Of a stretch of DNA of 64,000 nt, positions 1-9,250 are shown piece by piece. The notes beneath the pieces were generated by a model. That model did no database searches and was not told the DNA's origin. It was given only the letters and a program-made list of their open reading frames with translations. The translations under genes and the position numbers were made by a program. The stretch covers positions 62,001 to 126,000 of the forward strand of contig NZ_JACLZJ010000002.1 in NCBI RefSeq assembly GCF_014253075.1, read 5' to 3'. Numbering within the stretch: the first letter of the stretch is position 1; each line of letters opens with the position of its first letter. The DNA is from Ochrobactrum sp. CM-21-5. GTDB lineage: Bacteria > Pseudomonadota > Alphaproteobacteria > Rhizobiales > Rhizobiaceae.

Positions 1-662
1 TGTCGTTTTGGTGCGCTGTAATTGGTAATTTTCTGACGTGAAATCTCGCTGTTCGGCAGGATCATATAAGTTTCATTGCGCGTTTGGAGTCGGGTCGTGC
101 GCCATCCGATCTCGATAACGCGGCCGCGAATGACGCCGTCGATCTCAACCCAGTCGCCAATTCTGAATGGTGCTTCGAGGCCCAGCGCGATACCGGACAG
201 CACGTCCGCCAATACGTTTCTTATAGCAAAGCCGAGAATGGCGATAATCAGGCCGGAACTTGCAAGCGCCCCGCCAGCGGACTGTCCCAGAAGCATGGCA
301 ATGGTCGCGACGGTCGCTACAAGAAACAGGGCGGCGGTTATGAGTTCCCGCAGCAATCTCGGCGCCTGGCGGCGTCCGTTGCTGGTCCGTCGCAACGCAG
401 AGCCGATCATTCGCGACAGCAGCCAGGCACCCGAGAAATACGCGGTGGCCGCGCTCAGTTTGCTTATGGCTTCACGGTTAGCGTCGGGCGAAAAATACTG
501 TAAGACCGCGTCGTGGAACACATAAGTTCCAATGGAAAGGCCGAACAAGATAGCGGGCCAAATATAGAATGCTGCCCGATGCCAAATTTTCACAAAGTCC
601 TCCCATGAGGCCAAAGCTATCGAGGTATCGATAGAATAATCGTTTCCGTTAACGGCGCTCAT
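1..662 (-). CDS. MscS-family mechanosensitive channel, C-terminus cut by window edge
   Basis: Translating the minus strand from ATG at 662 gives an open frame to the first base of the window, so the 3' end is missing. The visible 220 codons contain hydrophobic segments and then the family signature: a glycine/alanine-rich pore helix (GLIIAILGFAIRNVLADV) followed by the start of the beta domain (FRIGDWVEIDG, RGRVIEIGWRTTRL, YMILPNSEI). Small-conductance channels of this family open under membrane tension and release solutes after hypo-osmotic shock. The start is uncertain. ATG 662 has no clear ribosome site, whereas an in-frame GTG at 593 is preceded five bases upstream by GGAGG and would give a protein 23 residues shorter. 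It is divergent from the MarR gene. Confidence 0.85.
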   Translation of the reverse strand, partial: MSAVNGNDYSIDTSIALASWEDFVKIWHRAAFYIWPAILFGLSIGTYVFHDAVLQYFSPDANREAISKLSAATAYFSGAWLLSRMIGSALRRTSNGRRQAPRLLRELITAALFLVATVATIAMLLGQSAGGALASSGLIIAILGFAIRNVLADVLSGIALGLEAPFRIGDWVEIDGVIRGRVIEIGWRTTRLQTRNETYMILPNSEISRQKITNYSAPKR

Positions 663-727
663 TATGTCTGTAGCGGATTAGTTGTCCGGCCTGCAACCGG
701 ACTGTTGGGACTTTAATACTGTTGGTA

Positions 728-740
728 TAAGCTTAAAACA
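728..740. promoter_or_regulatory. Candidate operator TAAGCTTAAAACA upstream of marR
   Basis: TAAGCTTAAAACA lies 66 bases before the marR GTG start. The identical 13 bases occur on the minus strand at 8957-8969, just upstream of the fused 2-aminobenzoyl-CoA monooxygenase/reductase gene. The core TAAGCTTA is palindromic, as expected for a dimeric MarR-type repressor. The match is seen directly; the regulator assignment is inferred from proximity. Confidence 0.5.
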
Positions 741-805
741 TTGTGTCGCAGACGCGATTCTTGTGCGAATGGACAAGAAAAGCAGAATAATAAAGGAATT
801 TCGGC

Positions 806-1303
806 GTGTCAGTCGATCTGGAAATGATTGTCAGCGAAGCGCAGGAAAACGAGAAGCCGGAGCTGCGTCTCTGGTTGCGTATGCTATCGACGACAAGGCT
901 CATATCCCAGGAAATAAGGCGTCGCCTGCGCAATGAATTCGGGGCGACGCTACCGCAGTTCGACTTGCTCGCTCAGCTTTATCGCGAACCGGACGGTCTC
1001 AGGCTTGGGGAATTGTCACGGCGTACGATGGTCACTAACGGTAATGTTACGGGTCTGGTCGAACGATTGGAGGCTGACGGCCTGGTGCTGCGGGAAACAC
1101 CGGGCAATGATCGGCGCGTAACCGTCGCGCGTTTGACGGCAACAGGGCACGCCACTTTCACGAAGATAGCCAAAGCCCATGAGGGATGGCTCCGGGAAAT
1201 GATGGCAGATGTTGAACCGGAGATCGTCCACACATTGCTTGTGGACCTCGATCCGCTGAAGACGTCTGTCAGAAATCATCTTTCCGGTCCCGAAGACGAT
1301 TAG
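806..1303 (+). CDS. MarR-family transcriptional regulator
   Basis: A 165-residue protein with a winged helix-turn-helix core: the recognition region LGELSRRTMVTNGNVTGLVERLEADGLV is followed by the wing with the DRR motif (NDRRVTVARLT). Length and layout match MarR repressors, which commonly sense aromatic acids or their CoA esters. It starts with GTG, preceded by AAGGAA at 794-799. It is convergent with the last gene of the aromatic catabolic cluster, and a candidate operator in its own promoter recurs before the fused flavoenzyme gene, so it probably represses itself and that cluster. The ligand is unknown; an aryl-CoA ester is a reasonable guess. Confidence 0.88.
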   Translation: MSVDLEMIVSEAQENEKPELRLWLRMLSTTRLISQEIRRRLRNEFGATLPQFDLLAQLYREPDGLRLGELSRRTMVTNGNVTGLVERLEADGLVLRETPGNDRRVTVARLTATGHATFTKIAKAHEGWLREMMADVEPEIVHTLLVDLDPLKTSVRNHLSGPEDD

Positions 1304-1343
1304 AGTCAATCGATATTCAGGTTTCGGGCGTGACGGCTGCCGC

Positions 1344-3320
1344 TCAAACGGCTTGGTTGCGCGCAACGAACATCGGGCCGCCCTTGATCGCGGGGAAACC
1401 ATAGCCATTGACCAGCACGAGATCGATGTCGTCGGCCCGTTGTACAACGCCTGTATCGAGCAAAGCTTTTCCCTCGCGCGCCATCGTGCCGAGAAGGCGT
1501 TGCATGATGTCCGAATCTGAAAAGTGTCGTGGGGTAATGCCGTGTCTGACGCGATAATCATCGATTAATGCGTGGACTTCAGGATCGATCTCACGAACGC
1601 CGTCCTGATAAATATGCCAGCCGCACCCCACCTTGCGACCGAAGCGGCCTGCTTCACATAATTTGTCAGCCACATCGAAATAGGGGGCATTGGGATCGCG
1701 TGCGGCGGCCTCTCTTTTGCGCCTTGCCCACGCTATTTCCAGGCCGACCATATCGTTGACGGCAAAAAGCCCCATCGGAAAGCCATAAGCCTCCATGGCC
1801 CGATCGACGTCTGCGGGATAGGCGCCTTCAGTGAGAATGGCTTCCGCTTCTGCGCGGTAGGCGGAAAAAATGCGATTGCCGACAAAGCCTTCACAAACGC
1901 CGGTGATAATAGGCAGTTTCTTCAGCATGCGAGCTAGTGCGATGCCGGTTGCAAGGGTTTCGTCCGATGTTTCGGCGCAGTGCACCACTTCCACCAGCCG
2001 CATGATATTGGCAGGTGAAAAGAAGTGGAGGCCGAGCACCCGATCAGGTCTGCTCGTTACTGCCGCGAGTTGATCGGGGTTGAGATAGCTCGTATTGGTC
2101 GCCAATATGGTTTCCGGTGGAAGGCATGCATCCAGCTGACGAAAAAGCGATGACTTTATCTCAAGGTCGTCGAACACAGCTTCGATAACGAGATCGGCAT
2201 GGGCGAGGCGGGACATATCCGACGTGGTGAATAGTTTTCTGATTTGTGCTTCGGCGGTTTCCATGGATAGTTTGCCGGTGGCAACCGGCTTTTTAACAAG
2301 ATCGGCAATCCGCATGTGCCCGGCTTTTGCTGCTTCGGCGGTTTGTTCGTAACCGACGACGGTATAACCTGCGGCGAGGCAGGCTGCGGCAATGCCCGAC
2401 CCCATGAGCCCGGTACCTGCAATGCCGATGACAGAAAGCGCTCGCGGTCGAGCGTCCAAACCGTCAACTTTTCCCGCTGCGCGCTCTGCGAAAAACAGGT
2501 GACGCAGCGCCGCCGCTTCTGCGCTGTCTCGCAGGCGCAGGAACGCTGCGCGCTCTTCGGCCACCCCATCTTCGAAAGGGTACAAAAAGGAAAGTTCGAC
2601 CAGCCGTGCAGCTTCGCGTGGAGCTGTGGCGCCGCGTGCCTTTTTGACAGTTTTTATAACGGCTTGATCGAAGATTTTCGTATCGGGCGGCGTTACCGGA
2701 AGGGCTGATGTCCGACGAAGCGGAACACCTGTCAGCGACTTTGCAAGATCAACGGCTTCCGCCATCAGGTCACTGTTGCCGATCCGGTCAATCAAGCCGG
2801 CTGCGAGAGCTTCGTCGACACCGATGCTTCGGCCGTTTGCAATCATGTCGAGTGCCGGAAGTGCGCCGATCAGTCGGGGCAGGCGTTGCGTGCCGCCCGC
2901 ACCCGGCACGATGCCGAGCTTCACTTCCGGCAGGGCGAAAGCGGCGCTTTGGGTCGAGATGCGGCCGTGTGCAGCGAGTGCGACTTCAAGCCCGCCGCCG
3001 AGCGCTGCCCCGTTCAACGCCACGACGACAGGCTTGCTTGCATCTTCGATGGATGAGATCAACGTGGGCAGTGAAGGTTCGACAGCGGGTTTGCCAAACT
3101 CGCGAATATCCGCTCCACCGATGAAGATTTTTCCAGCTCCGGTGATGATTATGGCACGGATAGCGTCGGTCCTTTCCGCAAAGTCGAGCGCGGCAGCCAG
3201 TCCGCTACGTACGTCGGCAGAGGTCGCGTTAACTGGCGGGTTGTCGATGGTTACAGCGAGCACATCAGCGTTGATGTGACCACCCACCGAAGCGGAAAAA
3301 GTAAACGCAGTACCAGTCAT
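1344..3320 (-). CDS. Bifunctional enoyl-CoA hydratase / 3-hydroxyacyl-CoA dehydrogenase (FadB/FadJ-like)
   Basis: 658 residues. The N-terminal crotonase domain (about 15-190) has GGAD (68-71) for the oxyanion hole, Glu112 in GGGLE and Glu132 in PEVKLGIVPGAGGTQRL, the two expected catalytic acids. An NAD-binding Rossmann motif follows near residue 300 (GIAGTGLMGSGIA), then two C-terminal 3HCDH domains with HFFSPA and the GFVGNRI segment. The protein is shorter than E. coli FadB, which is common for pathway-specific versions. It is the last gene of the cluster; the start has a GAGG ribosome site and lies 7 bases after the RidA gene. It probably hydrates and oxidises ring-derived acyl-CoA intermediates. 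Confidence 0.9.
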   Translation of the reverse strand: MTGTAFTFSASVGGHINADVLAVTIDNPPVNATSADVRSGLAAALDFAERTDAIRAIIITGAGKIFIGGADIREFGKPAVEPSLPTLISSIEDASKPVVVALNGAALGGGLEVALAAHGRISTQSAAFALPEVKLGIVPGAGGTQRLPRLIGALPALDMIANGRSIGVDEALAAGLIDRIGNSDLMAEAVDLAKSLTGVPLRRTSALPVTPPDTKIFDQAVIKTVKKARGATAPREAARLVELSFLYPFEDGVAEERAAFLRLRDSAEAAALRHLFFAERAAGKVDGLDARPRALSVIGIAGTGLMGSGIAAACLAAGYTVVGYEQTAEAAKAGHMRIADLVKKPVATGKLSMETAEAQIRKLFTTSDMSRLAHADLVIEAVFDDLEIKSSLFRQLDACLPPETILATNTSYLNPDQLAAVTSRPDRVLGLHFFSPANIMRLVEVVHCAETSDETLATGIALARMLKKLPIITGVCEGFVGNRIFSAYRAEAEAILTEGAYPADVDRAMEAYGFPMGLFAVNDMVGLEIAWARRKREAAARDPNAPYFDVADKLCEAGRFGRKVGCGWHIYQDGVREIDPEVHALIDDYRVRHGITPRHFSDSDIMQRLLGTMAREGKALLDTGVVQRADDIDLVLVNGYGFPAIKGGPMFVARNQAV

Positions 3321-3327
3321 GAGAACC

Positions 3328-3723
3328 TCAATCCGGGATCACAGCGAAAGCCTGTATTTCAATTTTCGCGCGGTCTTCGAGAAGCGCTACCACCTGAACT
3401 GCGGCCATAGCGGGAAAATGCTTGCCGATAATATCACGGTAGGCTTGGCCGACACCTTTCAGATTGGCGGAGTATTCGACCTTGTCTGTGAAGTACCACG
3501 TCATGGAGGTGAGGTGTTCCGGCCCGCCGCCTGCTTCCGCCAGTATGGCGACGATGTTCTTGAGCGTCTGTTCCGTTTGTTCGACGAAATTGTCGGTTTC
3601 GAACTGTTGTTGTTCGTTCCAGCCGATCTGCCCGCCGATAAAGACTGTGCGGCCGCGTGCTTCCACGCCATTCGCATAACCGATCGGTCTGGCCCAGCCT
3701 GACGGCAGAAGAGTCTTGTGCAT
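3328..3723 (-). CDS. RidA/YjgF-family protein lacking the archetypal active-site Arg
   Basis: 131 residues with the chorismate-mutase-like Rid fold: GGQIG near 30-34, a central TDKV.Y strand-helix region, and the C-terminal KIEIQAFAV. Classical RidA hydrolyses reactive enamines and imines. E. coli RidA has FPARSCVEV with the essential Arg105; here the aligned stretch is FPAMAAVQV, so Met106 replaces it. That places the protein in a Rid subfamily not expected to have standard imine deaminase activity. It has a good ribosome site (GGAGACAATAC before ATG) and sits between the acyl-CoA dehydrogenase and the FadB-like gene. A role on the amino-enone intermediate of 2-aminobenzoyl-CoA breakdown is possible but unproven. 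Confidence 0.85.
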   Translation of the reverse strand: MHKTLLPSGWARPIGYANGVEARGRTVFIGGQIGWNEQQQFETDNFVEQTEQTLKNIVAILAEAGGGPEHLTSMTWYFTDKVEYSANLKGVGQAYRDIIGKHFPAMAAVQVVALLEDRAKIEIQAFAVIPD

Positions 3724-3761
3724 GTATTGTCTCCAAGGAAATATCGGGTAGGAAGGCCGTT

Positions 3762-4934
3762 TCAGCCTGCTTTCATCAGTTCGCGGGCGATGATCAGCTT
3801 TTGCACTTCCGTCGCGCCCTCATAGATACGCAGCGCCCGGATTTCGCGATAAAGCCGTTCGACAATTTCGCCGCTTTTAACGCCGCGACCACCAAACATC
3901 TGCACGGCGCGGTCGATCACCTGCTGCGCATTTTCTGTGGCCATCATCTTGGCCATGGCGGCCTCTTTGGTGGTGTTGAGTTTTTGCACGTCGCGACGCC
4001 ACGCGGCGCGGTAGGTCAAAAGTGCGGCTGAATCGATGTCGGTTGCCATATCGCCAAGTGCCGCCTGGGTGAGCTGCAAATCGCCGAGGGTCGCACCGAA
4101 CATCGGACGCTCTCGCGCGTGACACAAAGCCTCTACCGCCGCACGTCGCGCAAAGCCAAGAGCAGCAGCTGCGACTGAAGCGCGGAAAATATCAAGTGTA
4201 CGCATTGCGATTTTAAAGCCTTCGCCCGGTGCGCCGAGACGGCGGCTAGCCGGAATACGGCAATTGTCGAAGCGGATTGTCGCCAGCGGATGCGGTGCGA
4301 TCACACTAATGCGCTCGCGAATGGAAAAGCCTGGATCATCCGCGAATACCACGAAGGCGGAAATGCCGCGTGTTCCGGGCGCTTCTCCTGTGCGCGCGAA
4401 AACCGTATAAACGTCGGCAATGCCACCGTTAGAAATCCATGTTTTCTCGCCATCGAGTACATAGTGATCGCCGTCAAGCGTGGCCGCGCAACGCATGGCC
4501 GCTACATCGGAACCCGCCAGCTTCTCTGACAGGGCGAAGGCGGATATCCACTCGCCGCATGCCACTTTGGGCAGTACCGTCTGTCTCAGCTCGTTGGAGC
4601 CAGTCAGGCTGATCGCTCCGGTTCCAAGTCCCTGCATGGCAAAAACGAAGTCAGCGAGCCCATCGTGATAGGCGAGGGTTTCGCGGGCAATGCAGAGCTT
4701 GCGGGAATCGATTCCGCCGCCGCTAGTCAGGCTGATGGTAGCATCCAGAAGCCCCGCATTGCCAAGCGCGCGCACCAATGCCCGGCATGCTGCGTCCGTG
4801 TCGTGATGGTCAATCTGCCCCAGAGTGGGCCCGGTGGCGAACTCGTCGACTTTGGCCGCCCATTCGCTATGGGTTTTGTCAAAGAACGGCCAGTCCAGAT
4901 GCTCATGAGTAAAATCAGGGGTGGTTTTGACCAT
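3762..4934 (-). CDS. Acyl-CoA dehydrogenase
   Basis: 390 residues from MVKTTPDF, with the three-domain flavin dehydrogenase layout: an N-terminal helical domain, a middle beta domain ([22 protein letters not shown]) and a C-terminal helical domain ending [13 protein letters not shown], where the Glu of YEGATE is at the usual catalytic-base position. It would use FAD and electron-transfer flavoprotein to introduce a double bond into an alicyclic or linear acyl-CoA made from the ring. A longer frame opens upstream, but the first 41 codons lie inside the preceding gene, which stops 4 bases before the chosen start. Confidence 0.88.
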   Translation of the reverse strand: MVKTTPDFTHEHLDWPFFDKTHSEWAAKVDEFATGPTLGQIDHHDTDAACRALVRALGNAGLLDATISLTSGGGIDSRKLCIARETLAYHDGLADFVFAMQGLGTGAISLTGSNELRQTVLPKVACGEWISAFALSEKLAGSDVAAMRCAATLDGDHYVLDGEKTWISNGGIADVYTVFARTGEAPGTRGISAFVVFADDPGFSIRERISVIAPHPLATIRFDNCRIPASRRLGAPGEGFKIAMRTLDIFRASVAAAALGFARRAAVEALCHARERPMFGATLGDLQLTQAALGDMATDIDSAALLTYRAAWRRDVQKLNTTKEAAMAKMMATENAQQVIDRAVQMFGGRGVKSGEIVERLYREIRALRIYEGATEVQKLIIARELMKAG

Positions 4935-4938
4935 CGGT

Positions 4939-5790
4939 TCAATTTCCCTCGAAGACAGGTTTGCGCTTGGTAGCGAATGCTTCAAAGGCGCGACGGAAAT
5001 CCTGTGTCGCCATGCAGATTGCCTGTGCCTGGGCTTCGGACTCCACCAGTTCGTCAATCCCCATGGCCCATTCCTGATTGAGCATGGTTTTGGTCATGCC
5101 GTGGGCAAACCATGGGCCGTCCGCAATGGAGCGGGCGAGGGTGTTCGCCTTGCCGAGAAGCTCTGCCTGCGGATGCAGCGCGTTGAAAAAGCCCCAGCGT
5201 TCCCCCTCCTCAGCGCACATGAAGCGGCCTGTATAGAGAAGTTCCGCTGCACGGCCCTGACCGATGATCCTCGGCAGAATGCCGCACGCCCCCATATCCG
5301 CACCAGCCAACCCGACGCGGGTGAAGAGGAAAGCTGTCTTTGCCTCCGGGGTTGCGATGCGCAAATCCGACGCCATTGCAAGGATAGCGCCAGCGCCAGC
5401 GCAAACCCCATCGATGGCAGCGATAATCTGCTGCGGGCATTTGCGCATGGCCTTGACCAGATCACCGGTCATGCGGGTGAATGCCAGCAGGTCCGGCATG
5501 GTCATATGGGTCAGGGGTTCGATGATTTCGAATACGTCGCCGCCAGAGGAAAAATTGCCTCCTGCGCCTGTGAGCACGATCGTTCGAACGTCCGACGCAT
5601 AGGCAAGATCACGGAACAGATCGCGAAGTTCCGCATAACTTTCAAAGGTTAGCGGGTTTTTCCTGTCGGGGCGGTTCAAGGTGAGTATGGCGATCCGACC
5701 GTCCTCGCTGGTTTCCCAGAGAAAATGCCGCGCCTGATAATCCCTGAAGGGTTTTAGATTGCCAGCCATTGAAATATGATCGTCGCTCAT
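4939..5790 (-). CDS. Enoyl-CoA hydratase/isomerase family protein
   Basis: 283 residues with a crotonase fold: [13 protein letters not shown] near the N-terminus, the oxyanion segment GNFSSGGDV and the second oxyanion element [22 protein letters not shown]. The usual acidic residues are less obvious than in a simple hydratase: after [27 protein letters not shown] the pattern resembles ring-hydrolysing or isomerising crotonases. ATG at 5790 overlaps the stop of the upstream SDR gene by ATGA. Inferred role: hydration, isomerisation or hydrolytic ring opening of a 2-aminobenzoyl-CoA-derived alicyclic CoA ester. Confidence 0.85.
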   Translation of the reverse strand: MSDDHISMAGNLKPFRDYQARHFLWETSEDGRIAILTLNRPDRKNPLTFESYAELRDLFRDLAYASDVRTIVLTGAGGNFSSGGDVFEIIEPLTHMTMPDLLAFTRMTGDLVKAMRKCPQQIIAAIDGVCAGAGAILAMASDLRIATPEAKTAFLFTRVGLAGADMGACGILPRIIGQGRAAELLYTGRFMCAEEGERWGFFNALHPQAELLGKANTLARSIADGPWFAHGMTKTMLNQEWAMGIDELVESEAQAQAICMATQDFRRAFEAFATKRKPVFEGN

Positions 5791-6575
5791 CCTGCCATGA
5801 CCTCCCCACCGGCGATTGCAATCGCCTGTCCGTTGATCGATTGCGCGCCGGGCGATGCAAGCCACAACACCGTGTCGGCTACTTCCTCAGGGCGTATCAG
5901 CCGCCCTTGCGGATTTGCTTTCACCAGCTCGCTGCGTGCTTCTTCCGGCGTGCGCCCGGTCTTTTCCGTAATTTTTTCTATCGAACGCGCGATGATCGGC
6001 GTGTCGGTGAAACCGGGGCAGACGGCATTGACCGTGATGCCCGTTTTCGCCAATTCCAGTGCCAGCGCGCGCGTCAGGCCGATTACGCCATGTTTGGCCG
6101 CGCAATAGGCGGAAACATAGGCATAGCCGGTCAGCCCCGCGGTTGACGCGATATTGATGATGCGTCCGCCTTCGCCCTCCGTCCTGAGGTCGGGCAGTGC
6201 GGCTTGCGTGACATTGAACACGCCGCCAAGATCGACACCCATCACATGATTCCAGAGTTCGGCGGTGGTTTTTTCAAAAGGCGCGCTCGGCGCATCACCG
6301 GCGTTGTTAATGACAATGCCGACAGGACCGAAGGCCGCGCGGGCCGCTTCGATTCCGGCCTTGACGGCTTGCGGATCGGTGACATCGAAACCTGCCGCAA
6401 CGAGAGCGCTTCCGGCGTCAAGTTGCGCGGCAACAGCTTCGAGCGGCTCACGGCGACGGCCCGCCAAAGTAACGGATGCGCCCGCATGGGCAAGCCGCAA
6501 CGCAATGGCAGCGCCAATGCCGCTGCCCGCACCGGTTACAAGCGCATGTCGTCCTGCAAGTACACGATCGGTCAT
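5787..6575 (-). CDS. Short-chain dehydrogenase/reductase (3-oxoacyl/3-hydroxyacyl type)
   Basis: 262 residues from MTDRVLAG. The cofactor motif TGAGSGIG is at 14-21, NNAG follows in the middle, and the active site has the Ser of NIASTAG and YCAAK. It ends [17 protein letters not shown], as in 3-hydroxybutyrate dehydrogenase-like SDRs. A longer frame begins upstream inside the preceding gene; the start at 6575 lies 13 bases after that gene's stop, behind AGGAAG. It probably interconverts a ring keto and hydroxyl group during breakdown of the reduced 2-aminobenzoyl-CoA product. Confidence 0.88.
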   Translation of the reverse strand: MTDRVLAGRHALVTGAGSGIGAAIALRLAHAGASVTLAGRRREPLEAVAAQLDAGSALVAAGFDVTDPQAVKAGIEAARAAFGPVGIVINNAGDAPSAPFEKTTAELWNHVMGVDLGGVFNVTQAALPDLRTEGEGGRIINIASTAGLTGYAYVSAYCAAKHGVIGLTRALALELAKTGITVNAVCPGFTDTPIIARSIEKITEKTGRTPEEARSELVKANPQGRLIRPEEVADTVLWLASPGAQSINGQAIAIAGGEVMAG

Positions 6576-6588
6576 CTTGTCATGCTTC

Positions 6589-8913
6589 CTATTTCGCGGG
6601 CTGGGCTGCGGCGGCAGCGCGGGCGAGGTTGGTCTCGTACTGATACTTGCCGGAGCGATACTGCTTCGGCCACGCAATCGAGCTGATCCCGATTTTTGCC
6701 GCCTCGTGCAGGGACCAGGCGGGATCGGCAAGGTGCGGGCGCGCGACGGCGCAAAGATCGGCGCGACCGGCTGCGATGATGGAATTGGCATGATCGGCTT
6801 CCGAAATCGCGCCGACTGCTATGGTCGGAATGCTGATTTCGTTGCGAATCTTGTCGGAAAACGGCGTCTGGAAAAGGCGGCCGTAAACCGGCTTTTCCTC
6901 TTTCCATACCTGGCCGGACGAACAGTCGATGAGGTCTGCGCCTGCCGCCTTGAACATTTCTGCAAAGATTGCTGCGTCTTCCGGCGTGTTGCCGCCTTCG
7001 AACCAGTCGTGGCAGGAAAGACGCACGGATATCGGCTTGTCTTCGGGCCAGACTGCGCGCACCGCATGGAATACTTCCAGTGGATAGCGTGCCCGGTTCT
7101 CGTGACTGCCGCCATATTCGTCTTCGCGAAGGTTGGTCAGCGGCGAGAGGAAGCTCGACAGGAGATAGCCATGCGCGCAGTGCAGCTCCAGCCAGTCGAC
7201 ACCCGCTTGCGCCGCTCTTTTTGCTGCCGCAACGAAATCCGCCTTCACACGGTCCATGTCGGAGCGATCCATGGCTTTCGGCGTCTGGCTGTTTTTCAGA
7301 TAGGGCAAAGCCGAGGCCGAATAGAGCGGCCATCCATCTTGTTCCAATGGCTGATCCATGCCTTCCCATGCCAGTCTGGTTGCGCCTTTGCGCCCTGCAT
7401 GGCCAAGCTGCATGGCGACTTTCGCATCGCTGCTGCCATGGATGAAATCGACCAGACGTTTCCATCCCGCCATCTGCCCGTCGTTCCAGATGCCGAGGCA
7501 GCCCGGCGTGATGCGCGCATCCGGTGATACGCAAGTCATTTCGGCGAAGACAAGTCCCGCGCCGCCAAGCGCGCGGCTGCCAAGATGGACCATGTGAAAA
7601 TCATCGATGAGCCCGTCTGTGGCCGAATACATGGCCATGGGCGAAACGACGATCCGGTTGGGCAATGTAACGCCGCGCACCGTATAGGGCGTGAACATGG
7701 GCGGCACGCAGCGCTCCCCATCCGGGACGTTTACGCCGGATTTACGGGCAAACCAGCGCTCATAACCTTCAAGCCAGTTTTTGTCGCGCAGGCGCAAATT
7801 CTCATGGCTGATACGCTGCGAGCGCGTCAGCATGGAATACATGAACTGTTCCGGCTCCAGCGTATCGGCATAACGCTGCCCCACGACCTCGAACCATTCC
7901 ATCGCATTGCGCGCAGCATTCTGGATGCGCGCCACATCGACCCGGCGTATGTCCTCGTAGGTGGCAAGAACGCCGGGGATTTTGTCCTTTTCGTGTCCGG
8001 CTTCCTCGAACTGGCGGGTCAGTTCGATAGCATCGTCTATGGCGAGCTTCGTACCGGAGCCGATGGCGAAATGGGCGGTGTGCGCGGCGTCACCCATCAG
8101 GACGACATGGGAATTTCCGTTGAAATGGCTCCACTTACCGCAGATCAGACGACTGAAATTCAGCCATGCCGACCCGCGCATGTGGCGCGCATTGGTCATC
8201 AATTCGCTGCCGTCCAGTACTTCGGAAAATATGCTTTCGCAAAAATCGATGGAGCCCTGCTGGTCCATCTTGTCGAGACCATGGGCAAGGTAGGCAGCTT
8301 CGGTGGTTTCAACGATAAAGGTCGATGTCTTGTCATCGAACTTGTAAATATGCGCCTGAAACCAGCCGTGGTCCGTCTTGCGAAAATCGAAGGTGAAAGC
8401 GTCGAAAAGCTTGTTGGTGCCGAGCCAGATATACCGGTTCGGACGCACGACGAGATCGGGTTCGAATTCGTTTTCGTAACGGTTCCGGATTTTGGAATTA
8501 AGCCCGTCCGAAGCGATGATGAGATCTGCGTCGGGAAACTGAAGATCGCTTTCCACGTCGGTTTCGAACTGAAGCTTTACACCCAGCGCTTCGCACCGCG
8601 CTTGCAGGATATTGAGAAGCCGCTTGCGGCCGATCCCGACGAAGCCATGGCCGGACGTGCGCTGGCGCGTTCCCTTGAACAGGACCTCGATATCATCCCA
8701 ATGGTTGAACGCATCCTGAATTTCGGCGGCGCTTTCGGCGTCCCAGACCTTCATGGCATCCATGGTCGCATCGGAGAAAACGACCCCCCAGCCAAAGGTA
8801 TCGTAAGGCCGGTTCCGTTCGACCACGGTGATGTCGTGCGCTGGATGAAGCTTCTTCATCAGGAGAGCGAAATAAAGCCCGGCCGGACCGCCACCGATAC
8901 ATACGATGCGCAT
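6589..8913 (-). CDS. Fused FAD monooxygenase / old-yellow-enzyme reductase (2-aminobenzoyl-CoA monooxygenase/reductase type)
   Basis: 774 residues in two parts. The N-terminal flavoprotein monooxygenase half (1 to about 390) has GGGPAG at 7-12, [10 protein letters not shown], and [22 protein letters not shown]. The C-terminal half (from about 405) is an NADH:flavin oxidoreductase barrel with [15 protein letters not shown], the HLG and HAGRKG segments, [19 protein letters not shown] and [12 protein letters not shown]. This architecture and size are those of Azoarcus evansii 2-aminobenzoyl-CoA monooxygenase/reductase, which hydroxylates and then dearomatises 2-aminobenzoyl-CoA; close relatives are annotated salicylyl-CoA 5-hydroxylase. 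The nearby CoA ligase and beta-oxidation genes support a CoA-thioester aromatic route. A palindrome 46 bases upstream suggests its own regulated promoter. Confidence 0.9.
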   Translation of the reverse strand: MRIVCIGGGPAGLYFALLMKKLHPAHDITVVERNRPYDTFGWGVVFSDATMDAMKVWDAESAAEIQDAFNHWDDIEVLFKGTRQRTSGHGFVGIGRKRLLNILQARCEALGVKLQFETDVESDLQFPDADLIIASDGLNSKIRNRYENEFEPDLVVRPNRYIWLGTNKLFDAFTFDFRKTDHGWFQAHIYKFDDKTSTFIVETTEAAYLAHGLDKMDQQGSIDFCESIFSEVLDGSELMTNARHMRGSAWLNFSRLICGKWSHFNGNSHVVLMGDAAHTAHFAIGSGTKLAIDDAIELTRQFEEAGHEKDKIPGVLATYEDIRRVDVARIQNAARNAMEWFEVVGQRYADTLEPEQFMYSMLTRSQRISHENLRLRDKNWLEGYERWFARKSGVNVPDGERCVPPMFTPYTVRGVTLPNRIVVSPMAMYSATDGLIDDFHMVHLGSRALGGAGLVFAEMTCVSPDARITPGCLGIWNDGQMAGWKRLVDFIHGSSDAKVAMQLGHAGRKGATRLAWEGMDQPLEQDGWPLYSASALPYLKNSQTPKAMDRSDMDRVKADFVAAAKRAAQAGVDWLELHCAHGYLLSSFLSPLTNLREDEYGGSHENRARYPLEVFHAVRAVWPEDKPISVRLSCHDWFEGGNTPEDAAIFAEMFKAAGADLIDCSSGQVWKEEKPVYGRLFQTPFSDKIRNEISIPTIAVGAISEADHANSIIAAGRADLCAVARPHLADPAWSLHEAAKIGISSIAWPKQYRSGKYQYETNLARAAAAAQPAK

Positions 8914-9250
8914 GTGAGTTCCCTTCCCGATTTTTTGCCGAAAGGCTTCGGTTAATTGTTTTAAGCTTAAAATATATATTGCTGATGAGGGGCGTCAAGC
9001 AAAAAATGGCGCTGCTTGCCATTTGCCGATGCGCTCTCGATCATGTTGTCAGCCGGCGGAAAGGTGACGGGTTTGCGTGAGGTTCCGACGGCTATTTCTT
9101 CCAGAAACAGCCATCGGACCGTCGTGATAATAGGGCTCTGAGATGCTGACGCTATCCACGTCTTGAAAGGGTTCCGTCGCCACCCCGGCTTGACCGAAAC
9201 CCGATGGGTTTCACTCATTGCGCTTTGGTGTAATTCAGGCATGCGCGCCC
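8914..9250. other. 337-base gap with promoter region of the fused flavoenzyme gene
   Basis: The flavoenzyme-proximal end is A/T rich and holds the 14-base palindrome at 8959-8972 and TATATATT next to it, a plausible -10 region on the minus strand. The rest (about 9000-9250) holds no gene I can support: a minus-strand frame across it has no recognisable domain. No terminator hairpin with a T-run was found after the hydrolase stop at 9251, so read-through from the ligase operon is possible. Confidence 0.5.
8959..8972. promoter_or_regulatory. Perfect palindrome TTTTAAGCTTAAAA, candidate MarR operator
   Basis: A 14-base perfect palindrome, 46-59 bases upstream of the fused flavoenzyme start. Its minus-strand reading continues into TAAGCTTAAAACA, identical to 728-740 in the marR promoter region. 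It overlaps or abuts the A/T-rich putative -10 region, a typical repressor position. Confidence 0.55.

Noticed and set aside
6265-7527. 420-codon plus-strand open frame
   Set aside because: Antisense to the SDR and flavoenzyme genes, which are both well supported.
7585-8955. 456-codon plus-strand open frame
   Set aside because: Antisense shadow of the fused flavoenzyme; composition is that of a mirrored GC-rich gene and no domain is visible.
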